Shown piece by piece: positions 12,701 to 23,478 of a DNA stretch of 64,000 nucleotides. Both the position numbers and the translations under genes were made by a program. Each line of letters opens with the position of its first letter. The first letter of the stretch is position 1. The notes under the pieces were generated by a model that was not told the origin of the DNA, did no database searches, and saw only the letters and a program-made list of their open reading frames with translations. This DNA comes from Chalara sp. BL73 (lineage: Eukaryota > Ascomycota > Leotiomycetes > Helotiales): contig CAKJVC010000014.1 in the NCBI GenBank assembly GCA_918026815.1, positions 496,001 to 560,000 of the forward strand. Reading direction: 5' to 3'.

Positions 12701-13686
12701 AAGGCATTCCGACGTAGAAGCAACGTATCAATATCAGGGAATTCTTCATCATCCTCTGTACCAGATCCAGCATCATCATTTCGAGGATGCGCAACAGAAT
12801 TCTCCTTCCTTGTGGCAACAGGTGAGGAAGAATTTGATTCAGATTCCATATTCTGACTTGCCTGCGTTGACATATTCACTCCTTGAGAATACTGTTCCTG
12901 GGAGTTGAGCTCTGACAAGCTTGTATGCCGGCGCCCATGCTTGTGTTCCTGAGAATCGGGTTCCTCAATTATCATGGGTGCTACGCCACGAGCCTTCATC
13001 GCAGCGCGATATTTCAGCTGCTCCACGGTGTATGGGTTCAGCTGATTGGGATTTCGTTGTCTAAGTCTTCGCCGGGCCGTATCTGCAGTTCTGCGAAACT
13101 CCTGGGGAAGGCGTCCCTCATCTCCTTCTAATGCTTCCTTATTTTCAAATCCATCATGGGGCCTTTCTGCCACAAAGGGACTGCCAGGTAAAGAAGCTAT
13201 ATCGCTGAATATTGGGGATGTAAGGCGTATGTAGCTTTTTGAAATCTCGTCTTCTTTTGGCAAAGCTTGGGAGGGATGGTGAGCAGTTGCGGCAGGTGTT
13301 GCTTTTGGGGTTGGAACTGCGGTATCACTCTCGCCATCCCAAAGAGTCCGAGGATCCCTGAAAGCCCGGGGAGGGAGCAAAGGCGATTCAAAGTCTCTTG
13401 GTGGAGGAGCGGTTGGGGTCATAGTTATCTCCTCATTACTCATAGCTATCGACTCGAAATCACTGCCAGTTATGTCTAGCTGGACCAGTGCTATTTCTTT
13501 ATTCCTTTCAAGGTACTCCTGTACTCTGGGCTCTTCATGCCCATATACTCCCGACCCGGCATGTTGAGAAACTTGCCCAGCTGATTTCTCCTTGCTTGCC
13601 GACTTGAAGGTAATGTCATTATCACTCTCAAAAGAATCGTCATCGTCTGAGTCTGGAACCTCGCCTTTTTCCTTCCAAGTAGCCAT
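6794..13686 (-). CDS. mus7: Mus7/Mms22-family DNA repair protein
   Basis: Five exons, 13686-8785, 8731-8576, 8529-8398, 8350-8218 and 8094-6794, add up to 6624 nt and 2207 residues with no frame conflict. The start MATWKEKGEVPDSDDDDSFES is the acidic N-terminus usual in this family. The first 900 residues are low-complexity, acidic and basic by turns, with several Ser/Asp-rich clusters. The C-terminal 1300 residues are largely helical, as in Mms22. Family knowledge: Mms22/Mus7 works with the Rtt101/Rtt107 (Cul8/Brc1) ubiquitin-ligase machinery to rescue stalled replication forks, in the nucleus. The second donor (TCT|GTAAGT at 8784) and its branch site TGCTAAC are clear. The first exon alone ends in a few intron-coded residues, so the gene must be read through all introns. 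It is divergent from the small gene at 13959. Confidence 0.85.
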
Positions 13687-13958
13687 TAGTTTCGAATAGC
13701 AGGTTCATCATAAGCTATGGCTTGTGGCCCAGAAATAGTGCTGTCGAAATCATGAGCAATTTTATATATTCACGACTAAAAGTTACGCGTCTGGAATTAA
13801 AGTCGCGTTGAATCGGCCCCTCTTTATGTGGAATTTTGTTCGGCCGGCCCGAGCCGAGGCACTCTTGGCAAGATTTTTATGATTACCTAAGTTGAGAATC
13901 TTAAGGTTTTCTATTTCAGACTGCTGCTTCAAAGGTTTGCCGTTGTAGAGTTGTCGCA
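13687..13958. promoter_or_regulatory. Shared promoter of mus7 and the small gene at 13959
   Basis: The two start codons are 272 bp apart and point away from each other, so this segment must carry both promoters. No distinct TATA box was identified on either side. Bidirectional control is inference from geometry only. Confidence 0.5.
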
Positions 13959-14413
13959 ATGTCTAAGGTTCGTGGCATATTTCCCCTGTTCATTGCCACG
14001 TCCTTTGGAATAGTCAATGGTTAGTGATTCTTCAGAATTTCCTGAACTGCAAAACTTATAGAGAGCAGGAATCTGGGTATTTGGTCCATCCTTCAAAGAG
14101 CAACAACAAGAAAAATTGGATCAAGAGCGGTAAGTTACTAGTACAGCTTTCTGAAAGATACTAATTCCCTTTTAGCAAAGTCGAGGAAACTATTCGTCTC
14201 TCAAACGAAGGCTTATCAGTGCGGGATGCCGAAGCGTTTGCAAGTAGGACTCTCGCAACAGATACCGCATTAAGGGCCGAACAACAATCGAATTGGTGGT
14301 TCCCAAAAATATCTCTATGGTCACAAGAATCTAAAGAATCAAATGAAAAGATCGAAAGCAATAGTCTGGAAGTTAAACGCAAGGAGGAGGCAACAAAAGG
14401 GAAGGTGAAATGA
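13959..14413 (+). CDS. Small single-pass membrane protein of unknown function
   Basis: Three exons: ATG at 13959 to the donor at about 14018, a middle exon GIWVFGPSFKEQQQEKLDQER, and a final exon ending with TGA at 14411-14413. Both introns have GT-AG ends, and the second has a GATACTAAT branch-like site before TTTTAG. The protein is about 120 residues. It begins MSKVRGIFPLFIATSFGIVN, one hydrophobic segment of about 18 residues after a basic start, followed by a charged helical tail (ESKESNEKIESNSLEVKRKEE). The layout, a short basic start, one membrane helix and a hydrophilic C-terminus, is common in small mitochondrial inner-membrane or ER proteins of fungi. I do not recognise the family and assign no function. 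Confidence 0.72.
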
Positions 14414-15012
14414 GAAGCACTTCGGCAATAGCCCATCGCGCCGATGAACCTTGAGATATCCTATATGAAGGCCATAAATCGAATGACGTGCAGTATTCTG
14501 CACCTTCATCTTAATGGTTCCTAAGGTCCCAATATCATAGAGACATTCTGAGAAGGCATTTTTTTACCAAATATGGCATCTCTTACAGGACGGTACAATA
14601 TGAAGAAACAATGCAATAACAAGATAGAAGATCATTTGCGATGACTAATAGCCAAGTCTTCACTTACATTATATGGTGAAACGATAATGTACTGCTTTTT
14701 GGGTCTTTATCAAGTTGACTCATTATATAAGTAGAGAATACATTTTCTGACAATCTTCAACATGCGCGACGCTGTGTCCTTGTTGTCGGATCCTTGCCTC
14801 CTGTCAGCCACAGGGATATCTTTCAACGGTCGCCATGTGTGTATTACTTTTAGCTCTCTTTAATTTAAAATATCATATGCTACTACTCAGACTACTCAGA
14901 CTACTCACGTGACTCTCGCCCTGACATCATTGCACTCTAACTTTCCTGCGAGTATATCTTCCGGATAAAGAAAGGGCCTATTCTCCCAATCCAAATTCAT
15001 TTGATAGATGAC
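14414..15012. other. Intergenic region, AT-rich
   Basis: It contains the 3' end of the small membrane gene and the promoter of the DUF726 gene. A short direct repeat (actactcag/actactcaga) lies at about 14880-14905. No gene is seen. Confidence 0.4.
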
Positions 15013-17198
15013 ATGGCTTATTTGCAGAATCCGGAAGGCTCAGATCATGAGAATGAGCTCAGCGGTCTTTTGAGTGTGGAAGAACGCACCGAGCTGACCC
15101 TTTTAATCGCGAACATCGCAGAAGTTATGGGCAAGAAGATTACAGCTGTGTTTGATGTTTCCGCAGTCGACGAAAACCGACCCAGACCATTACCACTGTC
15201 TAAAGGCTCCGATACTAATGAAGTTGGAGGAAAGGAGGAGGCTGATGAAGCGATCAATGCCAGAAAGTTGAGGGAGAAGCGAGAGGCAGAGTTGTCCGTG
15301 CCAGAGATTCTAGAACTGAAGAGTAGCTCTCTCGGGTTTTTTTGAAAAATGGCGCGAATCACTTCTTGCCAGAGTTGGGACTGCGGTAAATAATTCCAAA
15401 GAAGTTGCAGATAAGCAGAAGGAGAAAGCAACAATCACTTCACACGAGATAACTGCGGTTCAACACCAAACCAAAGTAATCAGTAAGCGCATAACAGGAT
15501 ATTACAATCTTGGGTATTTCTAACATTGCCATAGAACCAAACACGAACGTTGAAGAAGCAGATGCAGCATTAATTGCAATGTGTCCGCCAACCTCAACAT
15601 CACTGGTTGCTCTTCCAAGAGACAAACGAGTGCTGATTCTCAATGCAATTCTGTTATTGGTTTTATCACTTGAGCATTACTTAGCTCATTCGCGGGTTCT
15701 TCTTCAACATATTGCCTCGTCTCTTCACTTACCGTTACATATTCTCGCAGAGGATGAGGTAAAGGTGGCTCAAGGATTGCTTGAAGCAGCGAAGGATATG
15801 AGTGGCGCTGAAGAAGCTCGCAAGCGTGGGGATGAGAATAAGACCGCTCGAAGGTGGAAAGTCGGGCTTGCTGGGGTTGCTGGGGCAGCAGTGATTGGTG
15901 TGACTGGTGGTCTGGCTGCGCCTTTGGTAAGAGAATAGCACTACCAGAGCCCCTATGAAAAGAGCTCGGATCTCTACATTTTCGCAGAGATAGCTTCTTA
16001 CGAGATGCATTTTTGACGTATCTTTACTGACAATGATGTCTAGGTGGCAGGCGCTATTGGAACCATCATGGGTGGCCTTGGTCTAGGAGCAACGACAGCT
16101 GCAGGACTACTCGGTGCTCTTGCTGAAAGCGGAATAATTGTAGGAAGTCTATTTGGAGCATATGGTGGAAGAATGACAGGTAAAATGATGGATGCTTACG
16201 CCAAAGAGGTGGATGACTTCGCATTCCTCCCTTTGAAGGGCTCTAAGAACCACGAGACGTTGCCCAAAGATCGTCGCTTACGGGTAACGATCGGCATAAG
16301 TGGCTGGCTGACTCAGAAAGAAGATATTATCACGCCATGGAGAGCTCTCGGTCGTCAGAGCGAGGTGTTTGCATTGCGTTGGGAACTGGAGGCATTAACG
16401 AAGTTAGGATCAAGTATAGAGTCGATGGTCAAGAGCGCAGCTTGGGGAGTGGCCAAGAAACAGATCATCGCTCGAACCATATTCGCCAGTCTGATGGAAG
16501 CTCTGTGGCCCATCGCCTTGCTCAAAGTGTCCAAGATTGTTGACAATCCTTTTAGCGTTGCTAAAAGCAGAGCGGACAAAGCTGGGGAGGTGCTTGCCGA
16601 TGCTCTTATCAACAAGGCCCAGGGAGAGCGTCCTGTGACATTAGTCGGCTACAGTCTCGGTGCTAGACTTATCTACTCATGCTTGATGAATTTAGCTGAG
16701 AGAAGAGCATTTGGGTTGATCGAGTCAGTTGTACTTATCGGCGCACCGACACCGTCAGACGCTTCAGTATGGCGAGCGATAAGAAGTGTTGTCGCTGGTA
16801 GACTCGTTAATGTCTACTCGGAAAACGACTACATCCTTGCCTTTTTGTACAGAACAAGTAGTATTCAATACGGTGTTGCTGGCTTGCAGGAAGTTCAGGG
16901 TATTACAGGCGTCGAAAATGTTAACGTTAGCGAGCTTATCTCAGGCCATCTTCGATATCAATACTCCGTCGGATCCATTCTGCAGAAAATCGGCTTCGAG
17001 GACATTGATGTTGATCAAGTAGCGAAGGAAGAAGAGACCCTTGCCCTGCTGGAAGAAGAAGACAAGGAAGAAGAGGCAGGAAAAAAGAAAGAGTACATTG
17101 ACCCAGACAAGGAAGCTGTTCAAATGGAAAAGGATGTCGAAAAGAAGACTCAACAGAAAATGATGCAAAAGGCTGGAAAGATGCTGCATTTGAGCTGA
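15013..17198 (+). CDS. DUF726 (TMCO4/Mil1-type) alpha/beta-hydrolase, interrupted by a one-base frameshift
   Basis: Exons are 15013-15482, 15535-15926 and 16044-17198. Read literally, the first exon stops at 15343-15345 after a run of seven T (15337-15343). If that run were six T, the three exons would total 2016 nt and encode 671 residues without a stop, so the break is a single-base insertion or a homopolymer error. Conserved parts lie on both sides. The glycine-rich hydrophobic hairpin (VAGAIGTIMGGLGLGATTAAG) spans the start of exon 3. Next come GISGWLTQKEDIITPWRAL and the nucleophile elbow LVGYSLGARLIYSCL, with Ser in GYSLG, then VVLIGAPTPSD and SENDYILAFLYR. Family knowledge: these are membrane-associated, lipase-like proteins; yeast Mil1 acts at endosome/Golgi membranes. 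The C-terminus is Glu/Lys-rich. Codon start ATG 15013 is the first in-frame ATG. Confidence 0.82.
15337..15343 (+). other. T7 homopolymer at the frameshift site
   Basis: Seven T follow CTCGGG. The frame before gives SSSLGFF-stop, while the frame one base over continues FFEKWRESLLARVG and runs on cleanly to the next donor at 15483. Confidence 0.85.
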
Positions 17199-19282
17199 AG
17201 AATTTGGAAGACACTAAGAGGAAAGCACCTGGCCGATTCGAAAACAAAACCCAGTGGGATTATCTTCATTAGGAAGCATGACAATAATATATATACAGTT
17301 CCCAGCACAAAGACTCGTGAGGAGTTATTACTGTGTGTTTGAACTATAGGTCAGCGATTCCACTGGCTATAACTAGGAAGAGTAGCCATTATCAGTATCA
17401 AATCGCCGTTCTTCAGGATCTTATATCGTTTTCATGGTTAGATCAGGTCTATGCTATTATAACTCTTGCACATAGTTGCTCTCTGTATTAATCAGTTCCC
17501 AACAACTACCTTGTAAAATTTCTCCCAGATCCTTGTGTATCAACCACAAAATATCCTCATCTTCTCCAATAACCATTATTTACCTCAGAACTTACGTCAG
17601 AAGCATTCCTCCTTCAGAGCCTCCGACTCATTAATCTTTCTTTAACACGATGCCCCTGAACAAGCGCTGCCGTTGGCGTTATGAACTGATGCAAGCCACT
17701 TACCAGCTCAGCCATTCTCATACACAACTAGGACTGGTTATTATGGACCGCGCCGAAACCGATTCGACTTCGCTTCCAACAGTGTTAGTCACCATCGCCG
17801 CTCTGCTCAGGCGCTACTTACTCTTGTCTCACTCTCTGCTCAGGTTTCTCATGTTCCTGCCCTCCATTCTGTTAACTAGTCACGATAGGCTCGGCTCTGC
17901 TGTATAAAAGTTGACAATTTTACACGATTGTATTTAAGGGGATCAATTCGGCTACTAGTGAGCCCAAACAACCTCCCCTTCTCCTCCTAACGTTACTTAC
18001 GTGCCAACGAAATAGAGACGCTGGTGTTGGGGAGCCAAATTGAGGCCCATTCCCAAGGTCAGTACTATGGGGCCCGTTTGATACATTCTAGCGCTCCTTA
18101 TGCGACGCCGCGTTTTGAGTTCCACAAGCACAATCTCTCAAACGGGCAAACTCAGAATTCACACAAATTACAGTGCAACGAACCACCTCACGCCCTGTTG
18201 TTAAATAAACTTACCCGAAACTATTTTTAGATTCGGAGTACTGCAATTGCGAGTATATCTGATTGAAACATTACAACTCGAGGGACTTATATCGAAAGGA
18301 AAATACATTAACATAATACAAGATAGCGTATGTGCAATACTTCAAACTAATGCAGTCAGAATTGCAATAGTGTTTTTCAGACTACGTTGGTTTAAAGTAC
18401 ACGAATTCGATTTGATAGAGCTTGGAGCAAGCAGAAATTATACACCAAAACCTGAACACTTCAGCTAGTAGAACGAAATTATAGACTACTCTTAGAATCT
18501 GCACTATAGCCGTTCCAGGCGACCGAAATTCGAGCCTCTGCCTGTATGCGGAACGTTGTGAATCTTAGACTTTTTAAATGTTCTATCTCTCAACAGTCTA
18601 GAGATAGGTACTATTTACATGAATCTCCGTCTATCACTACGGGCTTTAGTTTCTCAGCCACATTTTATTTCATATCATAAAAACAATCTCGCACAATAGA
18701 GGAGCTTTTCTAAACTAGTAAGGCTGGCAGAAACACCCTTTGTCTACCACTAGGAAAGAGAAGGCCGTGTCAAGTTTTAATTTAAAGAGAAAAACCCGGT
18801 GCAAATTCAGACTAGAACTGCGCATTATAAGGATAAACTGGCGTTATAAAGGGACTAATATTGGGAAGTCTACGCTTAGAACTAAGGAGATCAAATCCAG
18901 CTCCCAGCCATTTTGGCTCAAAGGAGACTCAGGCTCGTTATTATGTCAAATCATTAGCCCAAGATATAGAGAATCGCGGGTTCGAATAAGGCTCTATACC
19001 ACCTTGGAGCGCACCAATCTAGGGTCTTCAATAGAAATCCAATTTAAGACCGTTCCCTCTCGAGTAGTGGAGAAAGCGGGGTGGGATAGTGGCCTGCTGA
19101 TAAAAGAACCTTGAGCCTCAATTCACCAACCTCCTCTCTCTAATGCCTCTGGTATTCGTCTCTTAGCCTATTCACTCTCACCACGGCGCCACAAGCTATG
19201 GTGCACTTCCCGGTGATTGCTAGACACTTTCTTTTCGCGCGAATCACTCTTTAGTGTGTTTTGGGCGGCGCAAATCGACACG
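17199..19282. other. Gene-poor, AT-rich interval with decayed-repeat character
   Basis: No supported coding gene lies in these 2.1 kb. Short plus-strand ORFs at 17650-17907 and 18740-19114 have no recognisable domain and no splice partner. The stretch 18180-18900 is rich in TA dinucleotides and stop codons in all frames, as seen in repeats degraded by RIP; that reading is inference. A tRNA-like fragment sits at 18914-18987. Confidence 0.4.
18912..18990 (+). repeat. tRNA-like fragment, possible SINE or tRNA pseudogene
   Basis: TGGCTCAAAGG at 18914-18924 resembles a tRNA A box and GGTTCGAAT at 18979-18987 is a good B box. The spacing of about 55 bases suits a tRNA or tRNA-derived SINE head. 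I could not fold an acceptor stem or anticodon arm, so it is not a working tRNA. It lies in an AT-rich decayed stretch. Confidence 0.3.
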
Positions 19283-20340
19283 ATGGCGAATAATACAAAC
19301 GACCCGAGCGGTCTATTTCAACTCAAAGCGATCCAACAAAGGAATTTCTCTGAACGAGAAACCAGCGTACTCGATCTATTTGTGTCTACCATTCAATCTG
19401 CTACCTTAGAAACCGCCGCGGAAGCCGCACGTCGGCTTGATTTTTTCTGCTCTTTTCTTGATCCTGAGAAGAACGAGGTCGAAGCTTATTTATGGACGAT
19501 CTGGGAGGTCATAGCTGAAATGGCTGGCAGTTCTGATGTAACGAGCGAGATACATGTGTGGCTCGTCAATGTTCTTCAGAGTTTAGTTCGGTGTGCAAAA
19601 GGAAACTTCGTTGTGAGAGGGGTAAGTGTTTACGAGATCGATTCTTATCATCTTTGTCAAAGACTTTCTGATAATTCGAACAGATTGAGCAGCGTGTGTG
19701 GGGAGACTTACCTCTCTTTGGTCAGTGTTTAGATGCTTATTACAGTGGTCGTGGTATGTTATTCTTCCCTTACGTCCTTTACTTTTTTGTTACTTTTCTT
19801 CTTCCCCAATTGAAAACAAGGAATTCCAACAAGTCATGTTTAACATGTATAATAAAAGACCCTTATTTAGTAGCGGAAAAAGAGTACAAGCCAGAATACG
19901 TACAGAGTTGGCGGAGAATTAGCTCTTTCATGGCTCGATGCACAGGTGCAGGTCTCTTGGTTATTTATACCCAGGCAACAGATGCATTGCGAGGAGCATT
20001 TGAGAAAGAGCCGAGTAAAGATCAGGAGATCTCTGCAACCGAATGCAGAATCCTGGTGGCCTGCGAATGGTTGGCTCATGGTGCTAGGCCACTTTTCGAG
20101 TGGGCGCGGCAAAACAGTGGCCATTTCGACGTTACAGAGAAGGACACGGAATATATCGAAGGAGGCCCATTATATAATGGGCCTTCTGTTGTCTGCCTAC
20201 AGCGCTGGGGCTTTTGGCAGAACCGGCTTGAAGAGCTTAGAAAGAAAGAGTCCGGCTTGAGAGAGGAGATTCGGAATGCTATGCTCGAAGCAGCGGAGAC
20301 TATGACAAGGATTGAAAGATCCATTGGTAATAACTTGTAA
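19283..20340 (+). CDS. DUF3632-family protein
   Basis: Exons 19283-19621, 19684-19753 and 19871-20340 sum to 879 nt (292 residues). The second intron's acceptor is the TTTAG ending at 19870; nearer AG sites break the frame. The N-terminus begins MANNTNDPSGLFQLKAIQQ. Typical features of the family follow: a helical repeat region with EAYLWTIWEVIAEMA, the WGDLPLFGQCL motif at the first junction, WRRISSFMARCTGAGL, CEWLAHGARPLFEW, then the closing GGPLYNGPS, LQRWGFWQNRLEEL. Family knowledge: DUF3632 proteins are fungus-specific, cytosolic by prediction, and of unknown function. A 20-bp perfect palindrome lies within the codons for the GGPLYNGPS motif. Confidence 0.85.
20164..20183. repeat. Perfect 20-bp palindrome inside the DUF3632 gene
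   Basis: GGCCCATTATATAATGGGCC reads the same on both strands and encodes GPLYNG of the conserved family motif. It could form a hairpin in the mRNA; it may be chance from the GGCCCA/TGGGCC codons. Confidence 0.9.
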
Positions 20341-21636
20341 AGCGGGAAGTAGAATTGATATAACCGATTAAATTCTCTTCTCTTCCCACCTTTCCTTGCT
20401 CTATCCTAATCCTTATCCGACCAATAAATATCAACTTTTTCATTTTCCTCTTTCCTCCCCGTCTTCTTTTAAACGGCCCTTGAATCTATCTTAAGATTTT
20501 CGAAAGCGATAACATTACAAGTTAAGTAAATACTGATATTGTCAAGAAACTTCAATTGTAGTAAGTAATACAGTCCTTTATTGACGTAGAATATTAAGTA
20601 AGGGGAGAATTTCCGCCAAGACTACCACCTAGTCAGGCCTACCGCCGTGACAGATATTCAAATAAATATAGTAAGTTAAGCATAAAGCTCCTAACTACAA
20701 AATAACCACATCTTATATAAACCTCATTTATAGTAACAGAGTCCATATTTCTCGGTTTGTATCACGTGCTCCCTGTCACCAGGCGCCGTCGCCAAATCGT
20801 GACGATAAAATAATACAACTAACTTATTTATCACGGGTATATAAGTGAATAAAATCTAAAAATGACTCGGAGCGAAAAGTAAAAGAAGCTAAAATAAAAT
20901 CTGTGCTCAGAGACAAAATAAGGAAGTGTAACCAAAAATCAATAAAGCTAAAACAAAGCTCTTAAAAGCTAAAATGGCTGCTTAATGCATGCTTAGACTA
21001 ACTTTACTGTATGCTCAGTTTGCTAAAATCGAGCTTAGGTCGTGCTTAGGAATGCTTACTCTCGGCTCAGGTTAAAGTGGCAGCTGCTCACGTCCAAACA
21101 CTAAAACAGAACCAGCAAAAAAAAAGTTGAGTCTGACTTATGTGGGAAAGTAACTCGAATACCTATACGGTGGGTCTTAGGATACCCCTTTTTTCCGACA
21201 ACACTTCTTGTTTCGCAAAATTCCATTGCATCAGAGCAGCTATCTATAATTGGTGGTCATTCGCCTGAAATATCCAGGTTTTTCAAACTAACTAGAGGAA
21301 CTTCTAGAAGTCAAGTCTGCTAAAGCTACTGAACTTTCCTAACGCATCGTATAGCGCTTACGATCGCAGTTTTGTAAGAGAAAGGGGTAAAAAGGTCACA
21401 GAGTACATTTACAATCTCGAACGAGCAATGGAAGAAGCTGTTTCCATGACAACTATCATTATTTGCACTTGCAGAACCTAGGAACGAACCCTCGCATGTT
21501 GTACCCCCAGTCTGCAGCAAACCACTTCATGCAGTCAGCTAAGACGTGACCCATGATGGTATTGTAGCAAGCAATAACAGATTAAGACCCAATTCCACGA
21601 CAATATGTCAGAATTGCAAGTCTATTTTTGATGCGC
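20341..21636. other. AT-rich intergenic region with dispersed AGCTAAAA-like motifs
   Basis: No gene is supported. Between about 20880 and 21030 the motif agctaaaa (or tgctaaaa) occurs four times, with several GCTTAG words between, suggesting a decayed low-copy repeat. A pyrimidine-rich run follows the DUF3632 stop codon. Confidence 0.4.
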
Positions 21637-23478
21637 TTACCAGCCGACAAATTCAGCAGATGGTGAAGGTCCCCAACTATCAGCCGAGTTCCCAGCAAGG
21701 CCACCGCCCAGGTCACGACCACTGAAATCGCCAGATGAAGCACCATATCCACCGCCGCCGACATTTCCGCCCAAACCTCCAGCTATGGATACTGTTAGTA
21801 CAAAAAAATGGGGGGGGGGGGGATATTAAGAAGAAGCACTTACCAGCGCCTCCGTCCTCTTCAGCCAAAGGCTCCTGACAACGAACCTTGGTGTGGCCCA
21901 TTTGCTTGCAGTTCTGGCATTGCACGCGGGACCAGTCACGAGGCTTGGGGCACTCCTTTCCGGTGTGGCCCTCTCCATCACAATTACGGCAGATGATCTT
22001 GCGTTCTTCTGTGCAGTCCTTGACCATGTGCTCTTCGCTACCGCAGTTGCGGCAAGCACGCTTCTCACGGGTTGGGCAATCCTTTGAGAAATGACCGACT
22101 CAGAAGCATCAGTATTAGAGAACCATTCTCAAAAATAAGGGACACATACCTTCATTGCAGTTCTTGCACTCAACGCTGCTTGCGTCGCGAGGCTCGGTGC
22201 ATTCCTTGCTGCTGTGACCAGATTGACCGCAGTTACGGCAAGCGAACTTATCAGGACGTGGGTTGGGGCCTGGGAAAGTAAGCAACTACCATGAAAATGA
22301 TGCACTAAAGGCAACTAACAATCACGAACTCGATGACCGATCTCCTCGCAGTTATAGCACTTTACAACGACTCGGTCGGCATTCTCAATCTTCTCCTCAC
22401 GGCATGACTTCGAGATGTGACCAAGTTGTTCGCAGTTAGAGCACTTGGGAATGCCACGATCGACTGGTTCACCTGCATCCTCAAGTCTAGCCAAGTTCTC
22501 ATCCGGGGTCGCTGGCCACAAGTCCTTCTCCTTGGGGCGTTGATGCTTTGGGGAAGTGCGGTAAGTGACGGAGTATTTCTTGTCTAGATTACCTTGCAAA
22601 TCCATGTTGGTGAACGTAAGCGCAAGCTCCTTCTCCAGTGCAATGATGTAGAATGTGAAACCCTGGCTTCGGAAGGCATGCTCAAGCTGAACATATGTAG
22701 CATCTGGAGTTGCCTTCATATACTTCTTGAGAGCGATCTTAAAGTCATCCAAATCACGCTCATCAGAAGCCGCCTTCATGTCAGCCCATGCAATTTCAGC
22801 TGGGACCTCATCAACACCTTCGTACATTAGCTTGCGTGGAGCCTTGCATTCAACTGCAGAGTGACCTATGGGCGAAGAATTAGCTAAGGCCAAATGGCTC
22901 ACGATGTGGAAAGAGAAGCCAGTACCTTCTTCCTTGCAATTATTGCATAGCTTAGGTGGAGCGCTTGGGCAGTTGGCGCGAACATGACCTGGTTGTCCAC
23001 AAGAATTACAAGTGCCCGTGAATTCACGTGGGACGGAGGGGTTGGTGCACTGAGTCCTTGTGTGTCTAGATCCATATTAGTGATGCAGTCTGAAACTATG
23101 AGGAAAGTTGTAGTACATACCCGTCCTCACCGCAGTTGTAGCAAGCACGAGACTTGTGTGGTTGAGGGCACTCAGCCTTGAGGTGACTATCATCAGGTTA
23201 GCCGAGCTAAAGGAGCTCATGTTAGAATGACTTGCCCCTCATCACCACTATCGCATTGTTAGCAATACTCCATAGCTGGCAAAGGAGGCGTAACACTACC
23301 AATTGAAGCAACCGCCGCTTCTGATTCCATGGCCAGCACCAACATCTCCACCACTAGTAGCATCAGCGCCTCCACCAAAGTCGTCTGCATTGCCGCCACC
23401 GAAGTCATGACCATTGACTACAGCAGCACCGTCTCCATTCCAGCTGCCACCTCCGCCAGCACCTGTATCCCAAGACAT
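21637..23478 (-). CDS. CnjB-like protein with eleven CCHC zinc knuckles
   Basis: The gene starts at ATG 23478 and ends with GGC TGG TAA at 21637, giving roughly 480-500 residues in about eight exons. The N-terminus is Gly/Asp-rich (DTGAGGGGSWNGDGA). Eleven CX2CX4HX4C knuckles follow: CFNCGDEGHLKAEC, CYNCGEDGHTRTQC, CNSCGQPGHVRANC, CNNCKEEGHSAVEC, then a 110-residue helical insert (IAWADMKAASDERDLDDF), then CSNCEQLGHISKSC, CYNCEEIGHRVRDC, CRNCGQSGHSSKEC, CKNCNEVGHFSKDC, CRNCGSEEHMVKDC, CRNCDGEGHTGKEC and CQNCKQMGHTKVRC. The C-terminus is Gly-rich (GGNVGGGGYGASSGDF). Many introns fall inside or at the edge of knuckles. Family knowledge: such proteins (CnjB, Byr3/Gis2, CNBP) bind single-stranded RNA or DNA and act in translation or RNA metabolism; the 'transcription factor' label in databases is weakly based. 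Confidence 0.85.
23236..23247 (-). other. 12-nt microexon completing the first zinc knuckle
   Basis: Exon 1 ends at 23300 with CFN and two bases of a Cys codon. The 12-nt exon TGGTGATGAGGG supplies C-GDEG, and the next exon starts at 23186 with HLKAEC. The knuckle CFNCGDEGHLKAEC is complete only with it. The intron after the microexon has a GC donor (GCAAGT) and AG acceptor. Confidence 0.75.

Noticed and set aside
17650..17907. 85-codon ORF downstream of the DUF726 gene
   Set aside because: Leu/Ser-rich with no start context, domain or partner exon; not called.
21806..21824. Poly-A/poly-G run in the zinc-knuckle gene
   Set aside because: It lies within an intron (donor GTAAGTGC, acceptor CCATAG) and does not affect coding; length may be uncertain in the assembly.
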